DNA of 64,000 nt from JANNOG01 sp031398915. Lineage in GTDB: Bacteria; Actinomycetota; Actinomycetes; Actinomycetales; JBBAYJ01. The stretch spans positions 1 through 64,000 of the forward strand of contig JANNOG010000017.1 in the NCBI GenBank assembly GCA_031398915.1, in the 5' to 3' direction. Below the pieces are notes generated by a model. The model searched no databases. It worked only from the letters and a program-made list of their open reading frames with translations, and was not told where the DNA came from. The first letter of the stretch is position 1. Each line of letters starts with the position of its first letter. The position numbers were made by a program, and so were the translations under genes. Shown in pieces: positions 36,168 through 44,533 of this stretch.

Positions 36168-36251
36168 GTGGATGTCGCGGTGGATGTCGCGGTGGATGTC
36201 GCATCGGATGTCGCGGTGGATGTCGCATCGGATGTCGCATCGGATGTCGCA
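36168..36251. repeat. 12-bp tandem repeat, seven units
   Basis: Seven contiguous units of the pattern (GTG or TCG)GATGTCGC(G or A): variants GTGGATGTCGCG twice, GTGGATGTCGCA, TCGGATGTCGCG, GTGGATGTCGCA, then TCGGATGTCGCA twice. It occupies most of the gap between the divergent Fe-S and pyruvyltransferase genes, ending 17 bases before the proposed -10 element. Open on both strands because 12 is a multiple of three, but judged non-coding. Confidence 0.9.
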
Positions 36252-36268
36252 TGGTCGGGGGTGACGGG

Positions 36269-36274
36269 TACGGT
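36269..36274 (+). promoter_or_regulatory. Leaderless -10 element (TACGGT) of the pyruvyltransferase gene
   Basis: TACGGT, six bases, GTG 36281. The -35 position falls at the edge of the 12-bp repeat array. Confidence 0.55.
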
Positions 36275-36280
36275 TCGGCC

Positions 36281-37622
36281 GTGGTCGAGGTGGGGGGACG
36301 CGACGACCGAGGGGTGCCACGCACCTACTCCATCATCGCGGGCACGCTGTACGGAAACCGGGGCGCGCAGGCGATGACCGAGACCGCAGTCGGATGGTTG
36401 CACTCCGCCGACCCGGCGGCACGGTTCCACGTCTTCTCGTACTACCCCGACGAGGACCGATCGCGGTTGCGGGCCGACGTCTCGCACGTCACCGTCTGGT
36501 CGTCGACGCCACGGGCACTGCTGACCCGACTCCTGCTGCCCTCGTTGGTCTTCGGCCTCGCGGTCCGGGTCTTCGGTCGGGGTGCGTTGCGCGCCGCCCC
36601 CCGGTGACATCCGGGCGCTCGGTACCTCGGTGGCCCTGCTCGACGTGGCCGGGGTGTCGTTCATCGACGGCCGCGAGCGCTTCCTGCCATTCAATGTCCT
36701 GACCCTGCTGCCGGCCTGGGCGCTGGGAGTGCCCGTGGTCAAGTTGCCCCAGGCGGTCGGGCCGCTGCGCGGTCGGGTCAACCGGTTGGCGGCCCGGGTG
36801 GTGCTACCGCGCGTCAGGGTGGTGTGGGCCCGAGGCGCGCAGACGCACGAGCACATTCGACACTCGGGCATCGCCAGGATCGCCGTGGCGGTGGGCGACG
36901 ACATCGCGTTCGCCCACCGCGTCGAGTACTCGCTGACCGACGAGCCGGGCGCGCTCGCCCTCAGCCGGATCCTCCAGGCACTGGCGCTCCGTCGCCAAAT
37001 CGGCGACGTCCGGGCCGTCGTGGGGATCTGCCCGAGCAGCGTGGTGGCGGTCCAGTCCCGCGCCCAGGGCGGGTCCTACGAGCCGGTGTTGGCGGGCATC
37101 GTCGCCGACCTGGCGCGCGACGGCGTGCAGGTCGTGCTGTTCCCCAATGCCACCCGGGCCGACGACGCAGTGGGCGAGCGCAACAACGATCTGCCCGTGA
37201 TCCGGCGCGTGCTGTCGGCGGTCGGCCCGGTCGAGGGGCCGGCGCCGTTCGCCGTCGACGACGACATCGACGCCAGCGCGGTCAAGGCGGTGATCGCGGC
37301 CTGCGACGTGGTCCTGGTGTCCCGCTTCCACGCCATGGTCGGTGCCCTCTCGCAGGCGGTGCCTGTCGTGGTGCTCGGGTGGTCCCACAAGTACGCCGAG
37401 GTGATGGCGCGTTTCGGTCAGGAACAGCGGGTCACCGACTACACCGCGCTGTCTGCCGAGGAGCTGCGGGACGCCGTCGACGACGCCCTGGCCGACGCGG
37501 GCGGCATCACCCGGGCGATCCGGGCCGGACTGCCCGATGTCCTCGACGGGGCCACCCGGCCGCTGGCGGCCCTGCTCCGTGAGGATCTCGGCCTGATGGA
37601 CGCCCGGCCACCGACGCCGTGA
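36281..37622 (+). pseudogene. Polysaccharide pyruvyltransferase, interrupted by a +1 frameshift at a C6 tract
   Basis: CsaB/WcaK-type enzymes move pyruvate from PEP onto sugars, making a ketal. The N-terminal part (36281-36607, frame of 36281) contains IIAGTLYGNRGAQAM, the family's GNRGA start. It then hits TGA at 36605, while the next frame (open to 37622) continues with SFIDGRERFLPFNVL, VVKLPQAVGPL, VGICPSS and SRFHAMVGALSQAVPVVVLG. Removing one C from the six-C run at 36597-36602 joins both parts into one normal protein of about 446 residues. This could be a true mutation, a phase-variable tract, programmed slippage or a sequencing error. The flippase-like gene starts in the GTGA at its end. 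Confidence 0.85.
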
Positions 37623-38533
37623 CAGCCCGCCCGACGGCTCGGGCCCTGCGCTGGGTGTGGGCCCTGGTGGTCGTCGCCGTCGTGACGGTGGTCGTCGTCC
37701 GGGAGTGGGGGCGGGTCGGTGAGCGCGTCGGTGACCTCTCGTGGCAGCTGCTGGTCGTGGCGTTCCTCGCCACCTCGGGGGCCAAGCTGTGCCTGGGCGA
37801 GAACGCGCGACTGGCGGCCGCCGGCCATGGCATCGAGCTGCCCCGGCTGGTCGCGATGCGGTTGTACAACGTCAGTCAGCTGGGCAAGTACGTACCGGGT
37901 TCGGTCTGGCAGTTCGTCGGACGGGCCGTGGCCTATCGCGACCGCGGGGCCGGTTACGGCGCGATCCGTGATGCCCTGCTGACCGAGAGTCTGTGGCTGA
38001 TCGGCGGGGCCGGCCTCACCGGTGTCGTCCTGGGTGGCACTGCGGTGCTGCCCGTCGTCGTCGGCGGCCTCTCGCGCACCACGATGACCTGGCTGGCCGT
38101 CGGCGCCGGTGTGGTGCTCGTCGTCGTCGTCGCAGTGGTACTGAGCCGGCGCTCGGCCGTGGTCCGGTACGTCCGGGCCGCCGCGCCGACCCCTCGGGTA
38201 TTGGGGATCCAGGCGCTGACCTGGCTGTTGCTGGGTACCGGGTGCTGGGCTGTCTGTCGGGCGGCCGATGTGTCGCCACCGTGGCCGTACGCGGTCGGCT
38301 TGTTCGCAGCCGGGTACGCCGTGGGTTTCGTCGTGCTGCTGGCCCCGGCCGGCCTGGGTGTCCGCGACGGGATCCTGGTGGCCGGGTTGCTGCCGTTCAC
38401 CGACTCGGCGACCGCGATCGTCATCGCCGTCGTCGCCCGGCTGGTGTACCTGGGTGTGGAGGTGGTGCTGGTCGTCGTGGGCGAGGGTGCCGCTGCCCTA
38501 CGTCGCCGCCGGGGTGTCTCGGCTCACAGCTGA
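37619..38533 (+). CDS. Flippase-like membrane protein (lysylphosphatidylglycerol synthase TM / AglD family)
   Basis: 304 residues with about eight hydrophobic helices. Family marks are RLYNVSQLGKYVPGSVWQFVGR, with the conserved GKY-PGSVW core, and LLAPAGLGVRDGIL near the end. These UPF0104-type proteins are linked to lipid-sugar or aminoacyl-lipid handling. GTG 37619 overlaps the pyruvyltransferase stop (GTGA). A second member of the same family lies at 45543-46502. The last 36 bases overlap the convergent galE gene and run into a 30-bp direct repeat. Confidence 0.82.
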   Translation: MTARPTARALRWVWALVVVAVVTVVVVREWGRVGERVGDLSWQLLVVAFLATSGAKLCLGENARLAAAGHGIELPRLVAMRLYNVSQLGKYVPGSVWQFVGRAVAYRDRGAGYGAIRDALLTESLWLIGGAGLTGVVLGGTAVLPVVVGGLSRTTMTWLAVGAGVVLVVVVAVVLSRRSAVVRYVRAAAPTPRVLGIQALTWLLLGTGCWAVCRAADVSPPWPYAVGLFAAGYAVGFVVLLAPAGLGVRDGILVAGLLPFTDSATAIVIAVVARLVYLGVEVVLVVVGEGAAALRRRRGVSAHS

Positions 38534-39532
38534 CGCCGCTGCCGGGGTGTCTCGGCTCACAGCTGACGCCCGCCAGGCCCGGACCGCACTCTCGGCCATC
38601 CGCGTGACCGAGTGCTCCGTGGGCCAGTCGAGGTCCCGCGCTGCGAGCCTGCCGGACGCCACGATCCGCGCCGGGTCGCCCGGGCGACGCGGTGCCTCGG
38701 TAGCCGTCAGCGGCGATCCCGACGCCTGCAGCAGGACGTCGACGACCCGGCGTACCGACAGTCCGGACCCGCTGCCCAGGTTGTAGACCGACTTGATTGC
38801 AGCCGCATCGGCCAATCGGCGGGCCGCGCTGACGTGCGCCCGCGCCACGTCGCTGACATGGACGTAGTCACGGACACACGTGCCGTCCGGAGTGTCGTAG
38901 TCGGTGCCGTTGATCTGCGGGGCCTCACCCCGGTCGATCATTCGCAGCACTGCGGGGAAGAGGTTGTGCGGGCTGGCGTCGTACACCTCGTCGACCCCCG
39001 AGCCCACCACGTTGAAGTAGCGAAGGCTGGTGTGCCGCAATCGCGACGAGGCGGTGGCCGCGTCCCTGATGATCCACTCGCCGATGAGTTTGCTCTCGCC
39101 GTAGGGCGACTGCGGGGCGGTGGCGGTCGTCTCGGTCACCAGGTCCACGTCGGGGGTGCCGTAGACGGCGGCGCTGGACGAGAACACCAGCTGGTCGACG
39201 CCGTGCCCGAGCATGGCTTCGACCAGTCGCAACGTACCGACCACATTCTGCTCGTAGGTATGCACCGGGCGCTGGACGGACACTCCGGCGTACTTGAACC
39301 CTGCCAGGTGGACCACTCCGGTGACGGGCCCGTCCGGCCCCGGCGCCAGGGCGTCGGCAACCGCTGCAGGATCGGTCAGCGACCCTCGGACGAAGGCCAC
39401 GTCACGGGGCAGGAACGCCTCGAAGCCACTGGACAGGTCGTCCAGCACGCGGACCGCGAACCCCTCGGCCCGGAACGCGCGGACGACGTGAGCGCCGATG
39501 TAGCCGGCGCCGCCGGTGACCAACCAGGTCAC
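38498..39532 (-). CDS. galE: UDP-glucose 4-epimerase
   Basis: Interconverts UDP-glucose and UDP-galactose, the galactan precursor. 344 residues, extended SDR: LVTGGAGYIGAHVV (4-17), VVHLAGFKYAGVSVQ, FSSSAAVYG with the catalytic Ser, SPYGESK with Tyr-x3-Lys, LRYFNVVGSG and DGTCVRDYVHV. GTG 39532 is in a GTGA overlap with the upstream glycosyltransferase. The C-terminus carries a duplicated ASAVSRDTPAA segment encoded by a direct repeat, an addition to the normal end. Confidence 0.92.
   Translation of the reverse strand: MTWLVTGGAGYIGAHVVRAFRAEGFAVRVLDDLSSGFEAFLPRDVAFVRGSLTDPAAVADALAPGPDGPVTGVVHLAGFKYAGVSVQRPVHTYEQNVVGTLRLVEAMLGHGVDQLVFSSSAAVYGTPDVDLVTETTATAPQSPYGESKLIGEWIIRDAATASSRLRHTSLRYFNVVGSGVDEVYDASPHNLFPAVLRMIDRGEAPQINGTDYDTPDGTCVRDYVHVSDVARAHVSAARRLADAAAIKSVYNLGSGSGLSVRRVVDVLLQASGSPLTATEAPRRPGDPARIVASGRLAARDLDWPTEHSVTRMAESAVRAWRASAVSRDTPAAASAVSRDTPAAT
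38508..38570. repeat. Two perfect 30-bp direct copies, 33-bp period
   Basis: Copies at 38508-38537 and 38541-38570 start GCCGGGGTGTCTCGG and end CTGACGCC. The array lies in the 3' overlap of the flippase-like gene (its TGA at 38531-38533 is in copy 1) and galE, whose tail it duplicates by 11 residues in frame. Confidence 0.92.
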
Positions 39533-40650
39533 TGGTGCTCGACCGGTATCAGGTCGGCTGCCGTGTGCCCGTCGTCGACCACCCGCTGCAGCATCCCGAT
39601 CAGCTCGGAGGTGTACCGCTGTGGTGAGTACAACTTGCGGGCGTTCTCGCCGAACTCGGCGCCGGCGCGGACCAGTGCCTGCCGGTCGTCCATCAACTCA
39701 CTGACCTGCTCGCGCCAGGCGCTGGCGTCCTCCGAGGGGATCAGCCAGCCTGTCTCGTTGTCCACGATCGCGTCCTGAATGCCCTCGAGGCGAGCGGCCA
39801 GCACCGGGGTGTCGCGGATCCCGGCCTCGACGTTGACCAGACCGAAGCCCTCCATGTCGCCGTACACCTTGATGTTGGGCTGGACGAAGAGGTCACTGCC
39901 GCGGAACAGCGTCTCGCGGGCGTCGTCGGACACCCGCCCGACCAGCTTGACCCGATCGGCCAGGCCGTGGCGGTGCACCGCAGCTTCGATCTTGGCGCGG
40001 GCAGCGCCCTCACCAGCGACCAGGTAGGTCCAGTTGCCCTCGACCTGCGGCAATACCTGTGACACGAACCACGCCACACCCTTACGGCGGACCAGCCGGC
40101 CCACGGTCAACAGGATCGTCGAATCGGGGTCCACGCCCCACCGGCGACACAGTTCGTCACGGGCGACCGATCTGGGGGCAAGGTCTTCGGGTGCGGTCAC
40201 CGACAGGCGCAGTACCTGCAGCCGGTCCTCGACGACGCCCGCGGCGCGGACCGCCGAGGCGGTGGCATTGCTGACCGCGATGATGAGCGGAGCCGAGCGC
40301 AGGTGACGGACCACGAACTTGCGGTAGGCGTTCGAGTCGAACGTGACGTCCAGCCCCATCACCATCGTGGCGTGTGGCATCCGCAGCGAACGCAGCAGTC
40401 GCGTCGCCATCGCGTTGACGAACGCGTCGCCCAGCAGCACGACGTCGGGGCGGTCGTCCCGGATGATCCGCCACATACGCCCCAGCGCCCAGGGCAGCCA
40501 CCAGATCTGCTGCGAGTCCCGGCTGTAGGAGTTGGTGACGAGGGTGACGCGGACCCCCGCGTCGACCAGTCCGCGCCACGTGTCGTAGGCCAACGTCTCC
40601 ATTCCACCCGTCGACGGCGGGAACTTGCGGGTCACGAAGAGGACATGCAC
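39529..40650 (-). CDS. Glycosyltransferase family 4
   Basis: 373-residue GT-B enzyme: VHVLFVTRKFPPSTGGME at the start, VVLLGDAFVNAMATRLL, ILLTVGRLVRRKGVAWF as the interdomain strand, LVAGEGAARAKI, LFVQPNIKVYGDMEGFGLVNVEAGI with the E-x7-E motif. The frame is open back to 41586, but GTG 40650 has TACCGT six bases upstream and the correct N-terminus. It overlaps galE (GTGA). A galactosyl or mannosyl transfer is plausible given galE, but not shown. Confidence 0.86.
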   Translation of the reverse strand: MHVLFVTRKFPPSTGGMETLAYDTWRGLVDAGVRVTLVTNSYSRDSQQIWWLPWALGRMWRIIRDDRPDVVLLGDAFVNAMATRLLRSLRMPHATMVMGLDVTFDSNAYRKFVVRHLRSAPLIIAVSNATASAVRAAGVVEDRLQVLRLSVTAPEDLAPRSVARDELCRRWGVDPDSTILLTVGRLVRRKGVAWFVSQVLPQVEGNWTYLVAGEGAARAKIEAAVHRHGLADRVKLVGRVSDDARETLFRGSDLFVQPNIKVYGDMEGFGLVNVEAGIRDTPVLAARLEGIQDAIVDNETGWLIPSEDASAWREQVSELMDDRQALVRAGAEFGENARKLYSPQRYTSELIGMLQRVVDDGHTAADLIPVEHQ

Positions 40651-40710
40651 CGCGACACGGTAAAGGCAAGGGCGGTGTTCGCGCTCGCCCAGCGTGACTA
40701 CGCTGCCGCC
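40651..40710. promoter_or_regulatory. Divergent leaderless promoters of the GT4 gene and rmlD
   Basis: Minus strand: TACCGT at 40662-40657, six bases, GTG 40650. Plus strand: TACGCT at 40699-40704, six bases, GTG 40711. Confidence 0.6.
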
Positions 40711-41568
40711 GTGCACATTCTCGTGACTGGCGCGCAGGGGATGTTGGGCACGGATCTCGTCACCGCATTCCTCGAAGCAGATCACGACGTGACCGGCCTG
40801 GGTCGGGCCGACCTGGACGTCACCGACCGTGCATCTGTGGTCGCTGCGGTGACCGGGCACGACGTCGTCGTCAACGCGGCAGCTTGGACCGCAGTCGACG
40901 ATGCCGAGGCGCACGAGTCGCAGGCCTTCGCCGTCAACGCGGTCGGCGCCCACGTGGTCGCCGCCGCCACCGCCGCGGCCGGTGCCCGACTGGTCCACGT
41001 GTCGACCGACTACGTGTTCGGTGACGTCGCCCAGGCGGGTGCCAGCACACCGATCCCCGAGGCCACCCCGCCGGCGCCGCTGAGTGCCTACGGTCGGACG
41101 AAGGTGGCGGGGGAGTGGGCGGTACGCGCCGCCTGCCCGGACGCGCTGATCGTGCGGACCGCGTGGCTGTACGGCGCCCACGGGCCGTGCTTTCCCAAGA
41201 CCATCGCCCGGCTGGCCCACGAGCGCGATGCACTGAGCGTGGTCGACGACCAGCGGGGCCAACCCACCTGGACGGTCGACCTGGCGGACCTGATCGTGCG
41301 GCTGGTGGTCGCCGGGGTACCGGCCGGCACGTATCACGGCACGTCGTCGGGGTGGACCACCTGGTTCGAGTTCGCCACCGAGGTCGTCCGCTCCGCAGGG
41401 CGCGACCCCGACATGGTGTCGCCGACCACCACCGACGCCTTTCCGCGCCCCGCGCCCCGGCCCGCGTGGTCGGTACTCGCCCACGACACCATCAAGGCTG
41501 CGGGGGTTGCCCCGATCGGGGCGTGGCGGCTGCGGTGGGCCGCGGCCGCAGCCGACGTCCTGGCCTGA
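40711..41568 (+). CDS. rmlD: dTDP-4-dehydrorhamnose reductase
   Basis: Last step to dTDP-L-rhamnose. 285 residues: ILVTGAQGMLGTDL (3-16), DLDVTD, VNAAAWTAVDDAE, HVSTDYVFG, SAYGRTKVAGE with the Tyr-x3-Lys pair, RTAWLYG and DDQRGQPTWTVDLA. GTG 40711 is fixed by TACGCT six bases upstream; the frame upstream to 40303 is a shadow. In M. tuberculosis rmlD and wbbL are adjacent; here they are about 6 kb apart with surface-polymer genes between. Confidence 0.95.
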   Translation: MHILVTGAQGMLGTDLVTAFLEADHDVTGLGRADLDVTDRASVVAAVTGHDVVVNAAAWTAVDDAEAHESQAFAVNAVGAHVVAAATAAAGARLVHVSTDYVFGDVAQAGASTPIPEATPPAPLSAYGRTKVAGEWAVRAACPDALIVRTAWLYGAHGPCFPKTIARLAHERDALSVVDDQRGQPTWTVDLADLIVRLVVAGVPAGTYHGTSSGWTTWFEFATEVVRSAGRDPDMVSPTTTDAFPRPAPRPAWSVLAHDTIKAAGVAPIGAWRLRWAAAAADVLA

Positions 41569-41673
41569 GATCCGGATCAGCCTCACCTCACCCGGCGCCG
41601 ACCCTGAACCAGCTCGAGGTCAAATGCCGAAATGCCAGATCGCTTCTACGTAAGATGTGATCTAGCATTATGG

Positions 41674-43098
41674 ATGGTGTTTTTTGGACGTGAGCGGGAG
41701 CTGGGACGACTCACCCAGCATCTCGATCTCCGCCACGGCCTGGCCCGGGCCGTCATCGTGTCGGGGCGCCGCAGGGTCGGCAAGTCCCGACTGGTCGAGG
41801 AGTTCTGTCGGCGCTCGACGCTGCCGTACGTGGTGTACCAGGCCACCCGCGGCCGCAACCCGGACGCCGAGCGTCGGGACTTCCTCCGGGCAGTGGCGCG
41901 CTCGTCACTGCCTGGCGCCGAACTCCTGTCTGGGGTGTCCGTCGCCGACTGGACGCAAGCGTTGCGCTCGATTGCAGTCGCGCTGTCACCACGCACTCCC
42001 GCCCTCCTCGTGCTCGACGAGGTGCCGTGGCTCGTCGAGCGGGACCCCGAGTTCGAAGGGGCACTGCAGACCGCCTGGGACCGCCACCTGTCGACCCTGC
42101 CGCTCGGCCTCATCCTGGTAGGTAGCGACGTCTCGGTGATGACCGGCATGCAGGCGCCCACTCGCGCGTTCTTCGGCCGGGCCGCGCCCATGCGGGTGGA
42201 CCCGCTCACGGTGGCCGACGTCGCCGACATGACCGGCCTCGTCTCGGCTGATGCGATCGACGCAGCGCTGATCACCGGTGGCTACCCCGAGATCGTGAAC
42301 GCCTGGGTACCCGGACAATCGCCACTGGATTACGTCGCGCAGGCGCTGGAGACGCCGCTTTCGCCATTGATGGTCGCGGGAGAGCTGTCGTTGCTCAGCG
42401 AGTTTCCTGACGTATCGCGGGCTCGCGCGGTCCTCGAAGCGGTCGGCAGTGGTGAACGCTCGTTCTCGGGGATAGCGGGCCGCGCCGGAGGGGACACAAA
42501 CGTCGCCTCCGGCACGCTGGCGCCGATACTCAAGAGTCTGGTGACCAAAGGGGTGTTGGTTGCCGATAGTCCGTTGTCCACGTCCGCCGACACGAAGAAT
42601 CGCCGCTATCGGATAGCCGATCCGTACCTACGCTTCTGGCTCCGGTTCCTCGACCGAAGCATCCCGCTCGTGGAACGGGGGCGAGGGGACCTGGTCATGA
42701 ATGCCGTCCGCGCAGGCTGGTCCGCCTGGCGCGGTCGGGCGGTCGAACCGTTCGTCCGCGACAGTGTGGTGCGCCTTGTGAGCACGACCGATTGGGCGTC
42801 GACCGTGGCGGTCGGCGGCTGGTGGAATCGGCAGAACAATCCCGAGATCGACCTCGTGGGGGCGGATCGTGCGCACGTCGCCCGTGCGGTCACATTTCTC
42901 GGCTCGATCAAGTGGCGAACCGACTCGCCCTTCGACGGGCGCGACCGCGACGCGCTGGTCCGAGACTCTGCTGCCGTGCCGGGGAGCACGGCCCAGACAC
43001 CGCTCGTGGCGGTCTCACGGGCCGGCGTCGTACCTGGTCTGGATCTTGCGACACGGTGGGGTCCAGACGATCTGGTCGGCGCCTGGCGGGCCGGATAG
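41674..43098 (+). CDS. AAA-family ATPase with DUF234-like C-terminal domain
   Basis: 474 residues resembling the archaeal-type ATPases found across bacteria and archaea, whose role is unknown. Walker A GRRRVGKS (31-38), Walker B LLVLDE near 114, a sensor-like ILVGSDVSVM, then a winged-helix segment (ILKSLVTKGVLVADSP) and the DUF234 mark RYRIADPYLRFWLRFL. ATG 41674 is preceded by TAGCAT and a locally AT-rich stretch (41627-41680) unlike its surroundings, holding an imperfect inverted repeat bounded by AGATC and GATCT. It has no pathway link to the neighbours and looks like an acquired gene inserted between rmlD and the TIGR03089 gene. Confidence 0.83.
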   Translation: MVFFGRERELGRLTQHLDLRHGLARAVIVSGRRRVGKSRLVEEFCRRSTLPYVVYQATRGRNPDAERRDFLRAVARSSLPGAELLSGVSVADWTQALRSIAVALSPRTPALLVLDEVPWLVERDPEFEGALQTAWDRHLSTLPLGLILVGSDVSVMTGMQAPTRAFFGRAAPMRVDPLTVADVADMTGLVSADAIDAALITGGYPEIVNAWVPGQSPLDYVAQALETPLSPLMVAGELSLLSEFPDVSRARAVLEAVGSGERSFSGIAGRAGGDTNVASGTLAPILKSLVTKGVLVADSPLSTSADTKNRRYRIADPYLRFWLRFLDRSIPLVERGRGDLVMNAVRAGWSAWRGRAVEPFVRDSVVRLVSTTDWASTVAVGGWWNRQNNPEIDLVGADRAHVARAVTFLGSIKWRTDSPFDGRDRDALVRDSAAVPGSTAQTPLVAVSRAGVVPGLDLATRWGPDDLVGAWRAG

Positions 43099-43146
43099 CC
43101 ACCGCGAAGTTGCATGCCACGAGTGGACATCGAGCGGGGGCACGGC

Positions 43147-43806
43147 TCATCCAACAGACTCAGTCTCGGTGACCCGCGCTACGGTCGTTGCATCCAGACC
43201 GTCGTGCCAGACCACGGACCCTCCGCCGGACCAGATGGCCAGCAGGTCCCTGGCGCTGGCCTCAGGGCCGACGAGTTCGCGGCCTCGCCGGGTGCTTGAT
43301 GCCAGCACCTCGGTGCCTGTCCACGAGCGCCCGGCGAGGACGAGGGCTGGTCCGCTGAGATCGGCTGCCGGTGCGGGCTGATCGGGGAAGGCCGGGACGG
43401 CGGCGGCGAAGTCGGTGGCGCCCGTCGGGAGGGGGTCAACCCGCCGCGCCAGGCTTGCGACGGGGACGACGACGAGGGCGTCGCCCGTCACGACACCGGT
43501 CATCGCCGTCCGACGGTCGGCTCGGGCCACGACCGCCGACGCGGGGGCGCCGTCGGTGACGGTCAGGCCGTTGCGCCACGCCGCGAACCACACCAGCGGT
43601 GCTCGCCAATCCGGGCCGAGGTCCACCAGAACCCGCTCACCGGGCTGCAGGTCCAGATCGGTGAGCAGGTGGGAGCACTTGGCGATCCACTGCGCGAAGA
43701 CCCTACCGGTGAGGTCGATCCGCTCACCCGAGGTCGAGTACCACGTGAGGACCGGTCCAGGACGAGCGGCCAGGTCGGTGAGGAGGACGTCGAACGCGTT
43801 CGGCAT
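43147..43806 (-). CDS. TIGR03089 family protein (truncated acyl-adenylate-like fold)
   Basis: 219 residues of a family confined to actinobacteria and related to the N-terminal part of AMP-binding enzymes: LTWYSTSGERIDLTGR, GERVLVDLGPDWR and VWFAAWRNG. The ATP-binding motifs of real adenylating enzymes are absent, so catalysis is doubtful. ATG 43806 has TAGCGT seven bases upstream. In M. tuberculosis the homologue (Rv3268) is next to the LCP gene Rv3267; here LCP is over 40 kb away. Function unknown. Confidence 0.82.
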   Translation of the reverse strand: MPNAFDVLLTDLAARPGPVLTWYSTSGERIDLTGRVFAQWIAKCSHLLTDLDLQPGERVLVDLGPDWRAPLVWFAAWRNGLTVTDGAPASAVVARADRRTAMTGVVTGDALVVVPVASLARRVDPLPTGATDFAAAVPAFPDQPAPAADLSGPALVLAGRSWTGTEVLASSTRRGRELVGPEASARDLLAIWSGGGSVVWHDGLDATTVARVTETESVG

Positions 43807-43878
43807 ACCGGTGACGCTAGGCCCGGGAGCCGGTTGGCGGTCATCGTCCCAAGCCCCACGCCTGCGTAAGCTTGGCCT
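43807..43878. promoter_or_regulatory. Divergent leaderless promoters (TIGR03089 and Uma2 genes)
   Basis: Minus strand: TAGCGT at 43819-43814, seven bases, ATG 43806. Plus strand: TAAGCT at 43867-43872, six bases, ATG 43879. Confidence 0.6.
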
Positions 43879-44463
43879 ATGAGTGTCGAGTCCGCCCAGC
43901 ACGATGGTGAGATCGTCATCGAGCCGCTGACTCGCGAGCTGTACGACGCACTGGTGGGGACCGGCAAGCTCGACGGGGTGCCGGTCGAGTTGCTGGACGG
44001 TGAGCTGGTTCGCATGAGCCCGCAGGGCTGGCCGCATCGCAGCACGATCTCTCGGCTCGCGCGCGTGCTCGACAGGGCAATGTTCGAGGCCCTTGGCGAC
44101 AGCTATTGGGTTGAGCAGGAGAAGCCGTTCGCGGCCGGCCCGGTCAGCGAACCCGAGCCGGACTTGGCCGTCGTGGACGCCGACCAGATCCTCCGCGGTA
44201 CCGACCATCCGGGCACCGCGCATCTGATCGTCGAGGTCTCCGAGAGCAGTCGCCGCGTCGACCTGGTCCGCAAGCCACCCATCTACGCCGCAGCGGGCGT
44301 TCCGCTGTACTGGGTCGTCGACGTCACTGCCCGGCAGGTGATCGTCCACAGTCGACCCGTCACCCACCCCACCGCGGGATATGACGCGGTCGAGGTGGTG
44401 TCCGCGACCGGCTCGCTGAGCGTCCTCGGTGTGACGATCGCGGTGCCCGACTTCCTGGCCTGA
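43879..44463 (+). CDS. Uma2 family (DUF820) putative restriction-endonuclease-fold protein
   Basis: 194 residues with the Uma2 pattern: VELLDGELVRMSPQGWPH, EPEPDLAVVD (acidic residue of the PD-D/E-XK fold), and HLIVEVSESSRRVDLVRK as the E-x-K half, then YWVVDV. The cellular role of this abundant family is unsettled; nuclease activity is presumed from the fold. ATG 43879 is set by TAAGCT six bases upstream. Single gene, no toxin or antitoxin partner seen. Confidence 0.85.
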   Translation: MSVESAQHDGEIVIEPLTRELYDALVGTGKLDGVPVELLDGELVRMSPQGWPHRSTISRLARVLDRAMFEALGDSYWVEQEKPFAAGPVSEPEPDLAVVDADQILRGTDHPGTAHLIVEVSESSRRVDLVRKPPIYAAAGVPLYWVVDVTARQVIVHSRPVTHPTAGYDAVEVVSATGSLSVLGVTIAVPDFLA

Positions 44464-44533
44464 GCAGACCGCACTGGGCGCTGGGTGTTCACCACCGCGA
44501 GCCCCCGCCGGTGCCCGGTAGTCTGCTGCGTCG

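Noticed and set aside
36126..36377. Open frame encoding a VDVA/SDVA repeat peptide
   Set aside because: Result of the 12-bp tandem repeat staying in frame; no start signal, and it runs into the pyruvyltransferase in another phase.
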